From JAWLHU01 sp041690255 (GTDB taxonomy: Bacteria; Bacillota; Sulfobacillia; Symbiobacteriales; Symbiobacteriaceae): DNA of 64,000 nt. Under the pieces are notes generated by a model. It worked only from the letters and a program-made list of their open reading frames with translations, was not told the DNA's origin and ran no database searches. The translations under genes and the position numbers were made by a program. The stretch is from assembly GCA_041690255.1 (NCBI GenBank), contig JAWLHU010000006.1, positions 248,001 to 312,000 of the forward strand, in the 5' to 3' direction. Positions 44,638-52,701 of this stretch are shown piece after piece (the first letter of the stretch is position 1; every line of letters starts with the position of its first letter).

Positions 44638-45542
44638 CGATAGTACGCCCAGGTCTGCCCGTTGTCATGGCTGACGATGCCGTACGGACCGCCCCCGCTC
44701 TCCACGCAGAGGGAGACGAGCCCGCACCGGTGGATGTTCCGGGGCTGGTCGAGGTCGCCGAGGTTGTAGCGGGTCCAGGTCTCGCCGCCGTCCCGGGTCA
44801 TGGTGAGGACGTCGGTGCCCTGCAGCGTGTCGAAGCCGAGGCGGTAACCGACCTGCGGGGAGATCAGGCCGACCCGGCTCCCACGCATACCGGGGCCACC
44901 CAACCCCCGCCAGGTGTGACCGCCGTCCGTGGTGGCCATGAGGTCACCGTAGCGGATCCCGCTGAACAAGCCGTGCTGCTCGTCGATGAAGGCGATGTTG
45001 CCCACGTAGTCGCCGTGGCTGAGCCCGCCGGGCCACTCCGTGCCCTTCCACGGCTCGCCGTTCGTGCCGGCAAGCGCCTCGCCGAGCAGGCTCCAGGTCT
45101 GGCCGCCATCTGCTGTGCGGTAGAGTCGCTTGGACTGGAAGCCGGAGCCGCCATCGAAGCCGCAGAGGAGCCAGCCGGCCTCGGGGTTGATGAAGCTGTA
45201 GCTGCGGCGGCTGTCGCTCGGGCAGGGTTCGGGGATCTCTTGCCAGGCCTCGCCCGCGTCGAGCGTCTGGAGGGCCTGATCGCTCAGGAGAAGCCAGCCG
45301 CGCTCGGGTGTGGCGAAGGCGACATCCGAGATTCCGGGTGGCTCGGGCCCGGGGGGCACCGTCGCTTTCACCGTGCTGGTGATCGGGCCGGCGGGAGGCT
45401 GGGGCGCCTCGGTGGGGGTGGACTGGGCCGGGGGAGGCTCGACCGGTGGCGGGGAGGAAGGGGAGGCGCAGGACATCAGCAGGAACGCCGCCAGGGCGGC
45501 AGCGGGGAACGCTCGCAGGTGCATCAGAACTCGCAGGCGCAT
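44634..45542 (-). CDS. BNR/YCF48-like propeller lipoprotein
   Basis: A 302-residue protein with lipobox LLMSC (Cys about residue 25) and a Pro/Thr linker. BNR Asp-box repeats TADGGQTW, TTDGGHTW, TRDGGETW and SHDNGQTW form a beta-propeller of the YCF48/sialidase-like kind, without catalytic residues. It heads a seven-gene minus-strand operon down to 39750; the operon promoter must lie in the REP-like gap upstream. Confidence 0.8.
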   Translation of the reverse strand: MRLRVLMHLRAFPAAALAAFLLMSCASPSSPPPVEPPPAQSTPTEAPQPPAGPITSTVKATVPPGPEPPGISDVAFATPERGWLLLSDQALQTLDAGEAWQEIPEPCPSDSRRSYSFINPEAGWLLCGFDGGSGFQSKRLYRTADGGQTWSLLGEALAGTNGEPWKGTEWPGGLSHGDYVGNIAFIDEQHGLFSGIRYGDLMATTDGGHTWRGLGGPGMRGSRVGLISPQVGYRLGFDTLQGTDVLTMTRDGGETWTRYNLGDLDQPRNIHRCGLVSLCVESGGGPYGIVSHDNGQTWAYYR

Positions 45543-45580
45543 CGGGACTCCTCCCGTGGCGTGGTGTGTCGCAGCTCATA

Positions 45581-45754
45581 TCTGTCCGCTTTTTGCCCGT
45601 CGTCGACCCCCGGGGCGTACAGAAACGGACAGTTCCAGGTCCGGAGGGGGCTCTTTGGGCCCAAAGTGCCCTCAAACGAGGGGGTTCGCCCCGTATCTGT
45701 CCGGAATTGCCCACCTTTCGACGCCCTCCGGGTGCAAATCCGGACAGCTAGCCG
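45581..45754. repeat. REP/BIME-like palindromic element, copy 2
   Basis: It carries the boxes TCTGTCCGCTTTTTGCCC, AACGGACAGTTCCAG, TCTGTCCGGAATTGCCC and GCAAATCCGGACAGCTAG, in the order found at 38446-38609. AACGGACAGTTCCAG and AATCCGGACAGCTAGCCG are identical in both copies. It sits in the upstream region of the seven-gene operon. Confidence 0.8.
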
Positions 45755-45784
45755 TCTGGACGTACGCTGGCCCCGCCCGGGGGC

Positions 45785-47052
45785 TCAATCCGCCCCCAAG
45801 TCCAGGAGCACGGCCCCGATCGCCCAGCACCCTTCGCTCACGGCAGCCAGCAGCCGGCCATCGGCAGTCGCATCCGCCAAAAAGTGTACCTTGTATTCCT
45901 CAGAGAGGAGCGTCACATCACCCGTCTCCAGGTCCAGCAGCCGGGTCCCCGGGAAGCCGAACAGGGCGTGCTGCCCGTCGGGGTGCCAGACAGGCGAGAT
46001 CCCATCGGTCTCGGTGGCGGGGTAGGCGTAGAGGCGACCACTGTCCAGATCGAGCCGGAAGACCTTGGCCACGTTCGTGTCGATCCCGCCCAGGAGGAGT
46101 TGGCTGCCATCTGGCGAGAGCCTGCCCCACGAGACCCGGTCCGGCAAGGCCGGAATCTCCACGATGATCCTCACCTGGGGCGCCAGTCTCCCACGCTCTG
46201 CCCCTCCAGCCCCAGGCTCCGCTCCTCGCCCGTCGCCCGGTCCAGGAGCCAGAGCTCCATACTGCCGGCCCTTCTCCCTGCCATCCACCGGCCATCCCCC
46301 GAGGCCGACATGGAGGAGTAGGCCCCGGTCGATATGGGCTCGGGCATCTCCCCGTTTGCCTGTACCCGCCAGATGCGCCCGTCCGTGCCGAGCCCCAGGA
46401 TCCCATTCGGCCGGTCGGGGTCGAAGGCAGCCGGGATCAGCGGGTAGGCTACGGCATTCCACCCCTCCGGCGCTTGGCATAATGGGCGCTCGGCGTAGAC
46501 CGTCTTCGTCCAACTGTAGTCCCTTCCCCGGCGCTTTTCGTAGTGGGAGTAGATCACGGCGATCTTCTCGGGCGGCAGCGCCTCCTTCAAGTAGTAGCGC
46601 ACCTTCACCGGGAACTCATCGCCCAGATAGGTGAAGCCAGATGCGCTGCTGAGGGTCTCCGGGTAGTCCTTGGGCAGGTCGCCCGACTGATGGGCCGCCC
46701 GGACCGCCGGTGCGTATGTCCGGCCGTCGTTGCCCAGCGAGAACTGTGGACCGAACTGGCCGCGCTCGTCGCAGCCCCCGCCGGCCGCATGAGGGCTGAG
46801 CGGACGCTCGCCATCGAACACGTTCACCTCGTACATATAGGCCCGCTCCCCGGCGTGCAGGGGCACCTCCCGGGCTCGACCCAGTTCGACCTCCAGCACC
46901 CACTGAACCTCCGGGAGGCAGGCGCTCAGATCTGAGGGATGCAGGGATGCCCGCAAGACGATATCATCCTGCGTAACCGTCGGCCCACTTACCTTCCCGC
47001 AGCCTATGGTAAGGGAAATCAGGCTGAGGAGGCCCCAGACTCGCAGTCGCAT
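45785..47052 (-). pseudogene. Lipoprotein with propeller-like C-terminus, frameshifted
   Basis: The N-terminal part (47052 to 46171) has lipobox TIGCG, a beta-rich unknown domain (SPHAAGGGCDERGQFGPQFS, TKTVYAERPLCQAPEGW) and propeller repeats, then stops after VGDWRPR. The downstream frame continues the same propeller (VRIIVEIPALPDRVSWGRL, then SPDGSQLLLGGIDTN) to 45785. One extra C in the CCCC run near 46175 fuses them into DWRPQVRIIVEIP. A natural frameshift or a sequencing undercall are equally possible. If intact, it is a lipoprotein of about 422 residues. Confidence 0.75.
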
Positions 47053-47139
47053 GAGAATCCCCCCTGTGGGTCTTAGACGACCCCAGGGCCCACCCGGTTC
47101 TGAAAGTCTGAACTCTCCCGCTTACCAACTGGCAATGGA

Positions 47140-47172
47140 TCGGGGCCGGGGTCATGTTGACCCCGGCCCCGA
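47140..47172 (-). terminator. Terminator hairpin after the M50 protease gene
   Basis: A 15-bp perfect stem (47140-47154 with 47158-47172, arm TCGGGGCCGGGGTCA) and a 3-base loop, 8 bases past the protease stop on the minus strand. Confidence 0.7.
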
Positions 47173-47180
47173 CTATTCCC

Positions 47181-47888
47181 TTACAGCCAACCGATCACGG
47201 AGAGCAACTCCTTACCCGTCACCCAGAGCCCCAGCCCCAGGAAGAGGAGGAGCCCCAGTCCCTGCACCACCGGCTCCCACGAGGCCCGGCGCCCGCCGTT
47301 CAGCTTCTCGATCAGCAGCCCCAGCAGGCGCCCGCCGTCGAGGCCGGGGAAGGGGAGCAGGTTGAAGAGGCCCAGGTTCAAGCTGAGGAAGGCGGTCAGG
47401 CGGAGGAGGCTGCCCAGCCCCATGGAGGCTGCCTGGCCGACCGCCGAGGAGATCCCGATCGGACCGACCAGGCCCACATCGCCCTGGTTGGCGTTTCCGG
47501 TCACCAGCTGGACGAGGAGTTCGCCCATGAGCTGGAACCAGAGCACGATCGATGCCCACGCCTCCGCCGGACCCATGACCAGCACCACCAGGGCCAGGTT
47601 GGCCAGCGGGCCGGCCAGGATCGTCCAGAAGCGACGGCTGGCCGCAACCGGCTCCTCATCGGGCTCCGGGGCCAGGTCGGGGAGGTGAACGTAGCCACCC
47701 AGGGGGAAGAGCCGGAGCGAGTAGGTGGTCTCACCCCGGGTGAAGCCCAGGAGCCGGGGGCCGAAGCCCACCGCAAACTCGGGGGTCACCATGCCCGCAC
47801 GCCGGGCCACAAGGAAGTGCCCAAGCTCGTGCAGAATGATCAAGCCGTTCAGCACGGCCAGGCCCAGCAGAATGGTCGTCAGATCCAT
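47181..47888 (-). CDS. Site-2-type membrane metalloprotease (M50), without a PDZ domain
   Basis: A 235-residue protein. ATG 47888 follows AAGGAGGAG; the longer frame lacks a site. The zinc motif is HELGH in LIILHELGHFLVARRAG (about residues 16-32), and the partner Asp is in NLLPFPGLDGGRLL (about 175-188). It has 4-6 membrane helices. RseP-like enzymes of 340-430 residues carry PDZ domains between these motifs; none is present here. It is likely an intramembrane protease of the SpoIVFB/RseP class. Confidence 0.88.
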   Translation of the reverse strand: MDLTTILLGLAVLNGLIILHELGHFLVARRAGMVTPEFAVGFGPRLLGFTRGETTYSLRLFPLGGYVHLPDLAPEPDEEPVAASRRFWTILAGPLANLALVVLVMGPAEAWASIVLWFQLMGELLVQLVTGNANQGDVGLVGPIGISSAVGQAASMGLGSLLRLTAFLSLNLGLFNLLPFPGLDGGRLLGLLIEKLNGGRRASWEPVVQGLGLLLFLGLGLWVTGKELLSVIGWL

Positions 47889-48067
47889 GCTTCTCCTCCT
47901 TGGGGCGGCCTTCCTGAGCGATCCACGGCCAACTCCCCGCACTATAAGATCACGATACCACAACGGAGCACTAAATCCTTCTTTGCCATCGCCTTCGGAA
48001 CTATTTTATGCCCGAAGTCGTCCACTGGAGGAGAGTTCGCCAGGGAGCGATCGGGAGGACGAGGTAG

Positions 48068-49447
48068 ATGTGGCGAACGCAGCATGACTGGCAGAACCTG
48101 CGCTTCGGGGTGGAGATCGAGTTCGTCAATGCCGATGCAGCATCGGTCGAACTCCTGCCGGGCTGGCGCATGGGACCCGATGAGTACCAGACCGACGAGA
48201 CAGGCGCCGAGTCGGGCGGCGAGTTGCAGAGCCCGATCCTGGCCTGGTCCGACCGGGAGCAGATCCAGGCGGCGCTCGCCCGGCTTCAGGCCGCCGGCGC
48301 CCGGGTCAACTGGAGCTGCGGCCTCCACGTCCACGTGGGGATCGAGCCCTGGGGAGAGGATATGATCCTCCCGCTGATCGATGCCGCCCTCGCCTCCCAG
48401 GACGGGCTTCGCCGCCTCTTCCAGACCCCGGCGGAGCGGATGATCTTCTGCCCGCCGGTGATCCCGGCCATGCGGGACCGCTACGCCGAAAGGCCCGAGC
48501 GAGCCTCACTGGTCTACAAGGGAGGCCGGCCGCAGTCGCACCGGTGCGGGATCAACCCCTCCGCCTGGTTCAACATCGGGACGGTGGAGATCCGGTACCC
48601 GAATGCGACGCTCGCGTATGAAGAGATCTGCCAGACGGTCGAGCTCTGCCTCCGTTTCGTGGCATCGGTGGGTGCGGGCGAGCGGCTGCCCGGTGAGCCC
48701 GCGGCGCTGGCCGCTGCCCTGGGTGCCCCGGCAGAGGGCTACCCGCTGCCCCACCCGGTCCCGCTCTGGGCCCGGGAGCGGGCCTGGCTGGAGGATGCGC
48801 TCATCCCGCTGTTGGAGCCCGCGGCCCTGCGACTGCTCCCCGGCGGCGAGATCCTGCTGATCCGGCCGACCGCCCGGGGCATCCTGGTGGCGGTGGAGCC
48901 GGATGTTGGCGGTCTGACCTACTACCGCTTCAATCCCACGTCCAGCGACACCGCTGTGCAGCGGGACGCCGAGGGCAGGGTGATCGCCATCCGCCGGGCA
49001 AGGGTGGCCGATGCCCTGGTCGTCCAGCAGATCCTCCACAAGGCCCATGGGGAGAACCTGAGCGCCGGCTTCAACTTTACCGCCGCCACCATCAGCCTGT
49101 CCGAGATGGAAGAGGCGATCCGGGAGGCCGAGACCTACCTCCTGCTGGCGGGCGATCAGCCGGTCGGGACGATCACCCTCTGGCCGGACCGGACGATTGG
49201 GTACTTCGGGGTTGATCCCCAGCGGATGGGCATGGGCTACGGGCGGATTTTGCTCGCCTTCGCCGAGGACCGGGGGCGCATGAAGGGCTGGGAGAAGCTC
49301 GTCCTGGACACGCCGGAGAACCATCCCTGGCTGCCCGCCTTCTACCAACGCTACGGCTTCCGGCCGGTCGACCGGACTCACTGGGAGGGGAAGCGGTACG
49401 ATTCGGTGATCATGGAGCTTCCCCTTACCACCAGCCCCTCCGATTGA
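48068..49447 (+). CDS. Amidoligase_2 domain fused to a GNAT acetyltransferase
   Basis: A 459-residue protein. The N-terminal 230 residues are an Amidoligase_2 (COOH-NH2 ligase) domain: LRFGVEIEF (about 10-18), NWSCGLHVHVG (about 80-90), SAWFNIGTVEIRY (about 165-177). Such enzymes ligate amino groups to carboxylates with ATP. Residues about 305-455 are a GNAT fold (AIRRARVADALVVQQIL, GYFGVDPQRMGMGYGRILLAFAE, FYQRYGFRPVDRTHW). An acetyltransferase on the same chain suggests peptide tagging or modification of a small peptide or antibiotic; this is inference. The 3' end overlaps the convergent CorA gene by 23 bases. Confidence 0.85.
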   Translation: MWRTQHDWQNLRFGVEIEFVNADAASVELLPGWRMGPDEYQTDETGAESGGELQSPILAWSDREQIQAALARLQAAGARVNWSCGLHVHVGIEPWGEDMILPLIDAALASQDGLRRLFQTPAERMIFCPPVIPAMRDRYAERPERASLVYKGGRPQSHRCGINPSAWFNIGTVEIRYPNATLAYEEICQTVELCLRFVASVGAGERLPGEPAALAAALGAPAEGYPLPHPVPLWARERAWLEDALIPLLEPAALRLLPGGEILLIRPTARGILVAVEPDVGGLTYYRFNPTSSDTAVQRDAEGRVIAIRRARVADALVVQQILHKAHGENLSAGFNFTAATISLSEMEEAIREAETYLLLAGDQPVGTITLWPDRTIGYFGVDPQRMGMGYGRILLAFAEDRGRMKGWEKLVLDTPENHPWLPAFYQRYGFRPVDRTHWEGKRYDSVIMELPLTTSPSD

Positions 49448-50063
49448 AGAGCCAGAAGAGACCGATGGCGACCCCTGCCATGGAACCGGTCGTCACCCAG
49501 AAGGCCAGGGGTGAGCGCAGGCCCGGGATATGCTCGAAGTTCATGCCGAAGAAGCCGGTCAGCACGGTGAGCGGCATCATGACCGTCGCCCCGACCGTGA
49601 GGGTCTTCATGACCTCGTTCATCCGGGTGTTCTGGATCGAGAGATCGGCGTTGAAGATGCCATCGAACAGGTTGTGCAGGTTGGCGACGAGCTCCAGGAG
49701 CCGAACGGAGCGGGCGTAGAGCTCCTCGAAGAGGTGCCGGTTCCGGCCGTCCAGGAGCATGAAGTCCCGACGGGCGTCGCGCAAGGGGCCGAGCGCCCGC
49801 CGCACGGCGTGCAGGTCCCGCCGGAGGACGCCGCCCCGCTCGCCGGGCTGAGCCGGTAGGGGCAGTTGGAGGAAGAAGTAGTCCTCGTATTCCTTCACAT
49901 GCGCCCGATGGCGCGGGTCGAGGATCTGCTGGAACGCTTCCAGATCAAGGAAGAAAGCCTGCTCCAACGCTGCGAGGAGCGCCGGGTCAGGGCTGGTCAC
50001 ATCGAGCCAGAGGTGGCCTCTGCTCTCCTGCCATCGGGTGATGATCCCCTGAGTCGGGGACAT
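49425..50063 (-). CDS. Shortened CorA-family divalent metal transporter
   Basis: A 212-residue protein; ATG 50063 follows GGAGGATG. The C-terminus has the two helices and the GMN signature (TVLTGFFGMNFEHIPG, then a second helix AFWVTTGSMAGVAIGLFWLF). The N-terminal part has VKEYEDYFFLQLPLPA. Typical CorA has about 310-320 residues; here the region between the first beta strands and the long pore-forming helix is about 90 residues short. It may be a compact variant or a degraded copy. The helix itself (DLSIQNTRMNEVMKTLTVGATVMMPLT) is intact. Confidence 0.8.
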   Translation of the reverse strand: MSPTQGIITRWQESRGHLWLDVTSPDPALLAALEQAFFLDLEAFQQILDPRHRAHVKEYEDYFFLQLPLPAQPGERGGVLRRDLHAVRRALGPLRDARRDFMLLDGRNRHLFEELYARSVRLLELVANLHNLFDGIFNADLSIQNTRMNEVMKTLTVGATVMMPLTVLTGFFGMNFEHIPGLRSPLAFWVTTGSMAGVAIGLFWLFNRRGWW

Positions 50064-50158
50064 GGCCACATCCTCCATGCCGGTTGGGGTGTAATGGGAG
50101 GGCATTCTGCAGGGCGGGGCGAACCTCCTCTCTCTAAGTCTTCACGGGAGGTGAGGTC

Positions 50159-50893
50159 ATGTTGCGGCTGGATCATGCTGTCCACGCCGTCTTCGACCGG
50201 GAGATGGCGGCGGAGGAACTCCGCAGGCTCGGCCTGCACGTGGTGACCGGCGGAGAGCATCCCAACTGGGGGACGCAGAACGCCCTCGCCTATTTCCGAG
50301 ACCTCTCCTACATCGAACTGGTGGCGGTCCACCGGCCGGATGTGGCCCGGTCATCCGCCTTCGGTGCAATGGTGCAGGGCTTCCTGGAGAAGGGGGAGGG
50401 GGTGGTGACCGCCGCCCTTCGAACCGCTCACTTGGATGATGATCTGGCCCGGCTGCGCCGTGCCGGCATTCCGATCGGCGACCCAGCCGAGGGCGCCCGC
50501 CAACTGCCCGATGGCACCTGGCTGCGCTGGCGGCTCGCCTTCGCTCCCTTCCCGCTCCCCTTCCTGATCGAGTGGGGCGCACCCGACTCGGAGCGGCTGA
50601 ACGACCTGGACCGGCGCGGAGCGCTCAATCCGGCGGGCAGCCGGGTCGAGACAGTGCTCTGGGCGGTGAGGGACCTGTCGGTGGGGGCGGATTGGCTCGG
50701 GTCGGGCTACGGCGCCGAGTTGGGACCGGTGGAGGTGAGTGAGGCGCTGGGCGCCCGCTGCCGGGCCAGCAGCGCGGGGATCACGCTTTGCGAGCCCGTG
50801 GGCCCCGGGCCGGTGGCTGAACGGCTGCGCAGGCGGGGGGAGGGGCCGGTGGGCTATCGGCTCAGGCCTGGCGTGACGTTGCTGAAACCGTGA
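50159..50893 (+). CDS. VOC (glyoxalase-fold) protein
   Basis: A 244-residue protein. It starts LRLDHAVHAV with the metal-binding His, followed by LGLHVVTGGEHPNWGTQNALAYFRDLSYIELVAV with the Glu, the layout of Glyoxalase_3-like VOC proteins. The second half is a weaker VOC repeat (VETVLWAVRDLSVGADWL). The substrate is unknown. ATG follows GGGAGGTGAG. Confidence 0.8.
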   Translation: MLRLDHAVHAVFDREMAAEELRRLGLHVVTGGEHPNWGTQNALAYFRDLSYIELVAVHRPDVARSSAFGAMVQGFLEKGEGVVTAALRTAHLDDDLARLRRAGIPIGDPAEGARQLPDGTWLRWRLAFAPFPLPFLIEWGAPDSERLNDLDRRGALNPAGSRVETVLWAVRDLSVGADWLGSGYGAELGPVEVSEALGARCRASSAGITLCEPVGPGPVAERLRRRGEGPVGYRLRPGVTLLKP

Positions 50894-50949
50894 GCGACCT
50901 TGCGGAAATCGTGCGCGGCCTTGCGTAAACCGTGCATGACCTTGCGCAG
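50887..50949. repeat. 21-bp tandem repeat, three units
   Basis: Three 21-bp units of the form AYCGTGMRYGRCCTTGCGNAR start inside the stop codon of the VOC gene. More decayed CATGCG/CAATGCG copies continue to about 51004. The 266-base gap to the LanC-like gene has no other gene that I can support. Confidence 0.65.
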
Positions 50950-51159
50950 ACCAGGCGTGGGCAATGCGTGAGCAATGCGTTCACCATGCGCGGACCATGC
51001 GTTTCTACGACCCACATGGGACAACCGCACCGCTCTGGTCGTCTACGGGAAAACACGTAGTCCTCGCTCTTTCAGGGCGGGCGCAGCTTGCAGCGGGCGT
51101 AGAAACTCTCGTAGTTTCCCGAATGGGCGGCGAACCGCGGGGCTGATACCATGTGAGCC

Positions 51160-52416
51160 ATGATGACACTCTTTCGAAGCGAGAGCACCCCCCACAAGGG
51201 GCCGGGTGCGCACTGGAAGCCGATCCTGCAAGGCTCCCTCCGGGACCGGGCGATGGATACCGTCTGGGCGCTGGCCGAGGCACTCTTCGACGTGGAGTCC
51301 GACCCGCAGCGGGGGCGTGAGCCATCCCTGGCCGGGGGCAATGCGGCGGTGGCTCTCTTCTACGGGTACCAGGCGAAGGTATGCAGGGGGCACGGGTACC
51401 GGGAGTTGTCGATCGCCTTCCTGGCCCGGTCGCTGCGCGGGGTGATCTCGCCGTATGAGAGCCCCGCCCTCCTGCGGGGGACGACCGGCGTGGCATGGGT
51501 CGCGACCCATTTGCAGGAGGAGACGGGCCACGGGACATGCCTGCCCGAGTGGACCGATTCGGCCCTGCTCCAACTGCTCAATCGATCCGCCACCACGCAG
51601 GACGCCGGCCTGCTGAATGGCCTGGCCGGCTTCGGGGCCTACGCCCTGGAGCGGTACCCGCGCCCTGAGGCGGTGCGGCTGCTGGAGGAGGTAGTCGACC
51701 GGCTGGACCGCTCGGCGGTCAGGAGTGAGCGGGGGGCTGCCTGGTTCACCCCGTCCGCCCAGGTGCCGGACGAGCGCTGGTCGGAGCTCCACCACGGCGG
51801 TTACGATCTCAGCCTTACCCGGGGCAGTGCCGGCGTGATCAGCCTGCTGAGCCAGATGGTTGCACGGGGAGTGGCGGTGCGGAGGGCTCGTCCCTTGCTG
51901 GAGGAGGCTGTCACCTGGCTGCTCTCCCACCGGCTCGGGCCGCAGGCCGGCGCATGCTTTCCGGCCTGGGTCCGGCAGGATCAGGCGCCGCTGGTGACGA
52001 CGGCCCATACCTGCCAGGGCGATGTCGGCATCGCCGCCGCCCTGCTGAACGCTGCCCGGGCGCTTCAGAACCCCGCCTGGGAGCGGGAGGCTCTGACCGT
52101 CGCCCGCCTGTCGGCTGCTCGCCCCCCTGCCCACTATGGCGTGTCGGAGCCAAGCTTCTGCCAGGGCAGTGCCGGCCTGGCCCACCTCTTTAACCGGCTG
52201 TACCAGAGGACCGGTGACCCCGAATTACAGCGGGCCGCCAGGTTCTGGATCGAGCAGACGCTGATCATGCGGGGGCCCGGCGCCGGGGCGCCCAATGACC
52301 GGGGACTCCTTCGGGGAGCAGCGGGCGTGGCCCTGGTACTGCTGGCGGCGGCTACACCGGTAGAGCCCGCCTGGGATCGTCTTTTCCTGCTCTCGCCTGA
52401 CCCTGACGCCTGCTGA
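51160..52416 (+). CDS. Orphan LanC-like protein
   Basis: A 418-residue protein with the LanC alpha-toroid repeats: AGLLNGLAGFGAYAL, LTRGSAGVISLLSQM, TAHTCQGDVGIAAALL, PSFCQGSAGLAHLF and RGLLRGAAGVALVLL. LanC uses two Cys and one His for zinc; here Cys285 and Cys334 are at the expected places, but the canonical CHG is CQG, so the His ligand is replaced by Gln. No LanB, LanM, transporter or Cys/Ser/Thr-rich precursor is near. It may be a non-canonical LanC-like (glutathione-adding or structural) protein. A terminator follows. Confidence 0.82.
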   Translation: MMTLFRSESTPHKGPGAHWKPILQGSLRDRAMDTVWALAEALFDVESDPQRGREPSLAGGNAAVALFYGYQAKVCRGHGYRELSIAFLARSLRGVISPYESPALLRGTTGVAWVATHLQEETGHGTCLPEWTDSALLQLLNRSATTQDAGLLNGLAGFGAYALERYPRPEAVRLLEEVVDRLDRSAVRSERGAAWFTPSAQVPDERWSELHHGGYDLSLTRGSAGVISLLSQMVARGVAVRRARPLLEEAVTWLLSHRLGPQAGACFPAWVRQDQAPLVTTAHTCQGDVGIAAALLNAARALQNPAWEREALTVARLSAARPPAHYGVSEPSFCQGSAGLAHLFNRLYQRTGDPELQRAARFWIEQTLIMRGPGAGAPNDRGLLRGAAGVALVLLAAATPVEPAWDRLFLLSPDPDAC

Positions 52417-52461
52417 TCGTGCGTGCAAATCCGCACTGGTGGAACTGGTGTGGTAAGAGAG

Positions 52462-52487
52462 ACGGCCGCCCTATGTGGGGCGGCCGT
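52462..52487 (+). terminator. Terminator after the LanC-like gene
   Basis: ACGGCCGCCC and GGGCGGCCGT form a perfect 10-bp stem, then TGCGGGTTT. The rest of the gap up to 52701 has no gene I can support. Confidence 0.75.
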
Positions 52488-52701
52488 TGCGGGTTTCTGG
52501 TCACCTGGAATGCGGGAGTGTGAGAAGGGGCGTACCGCTCGGTCTCGGCGCAGGTGGAGGAGTCCTACCCTGCCCGTCGCGATTCGCCTCACCCGAGGGG
52601 CTGCCACAGCCAGGGAAGTCCGGCGTCCGAAGCGAAATGAGTGTGGAGCATTCGATGCAGTACGCATGAGGACATGATCCACCGGAGGAGGCCTGGGCGG
52701 C

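Noticed and set aside
52423..52677. Possible lanthipeptide precursor after the LanC-like gene
   Set aside because: The 84-residue frame crosses the terminator hairpin, is Arg-rich without a leader or Cys/Ser/Thr core, and has no good ribosome site.
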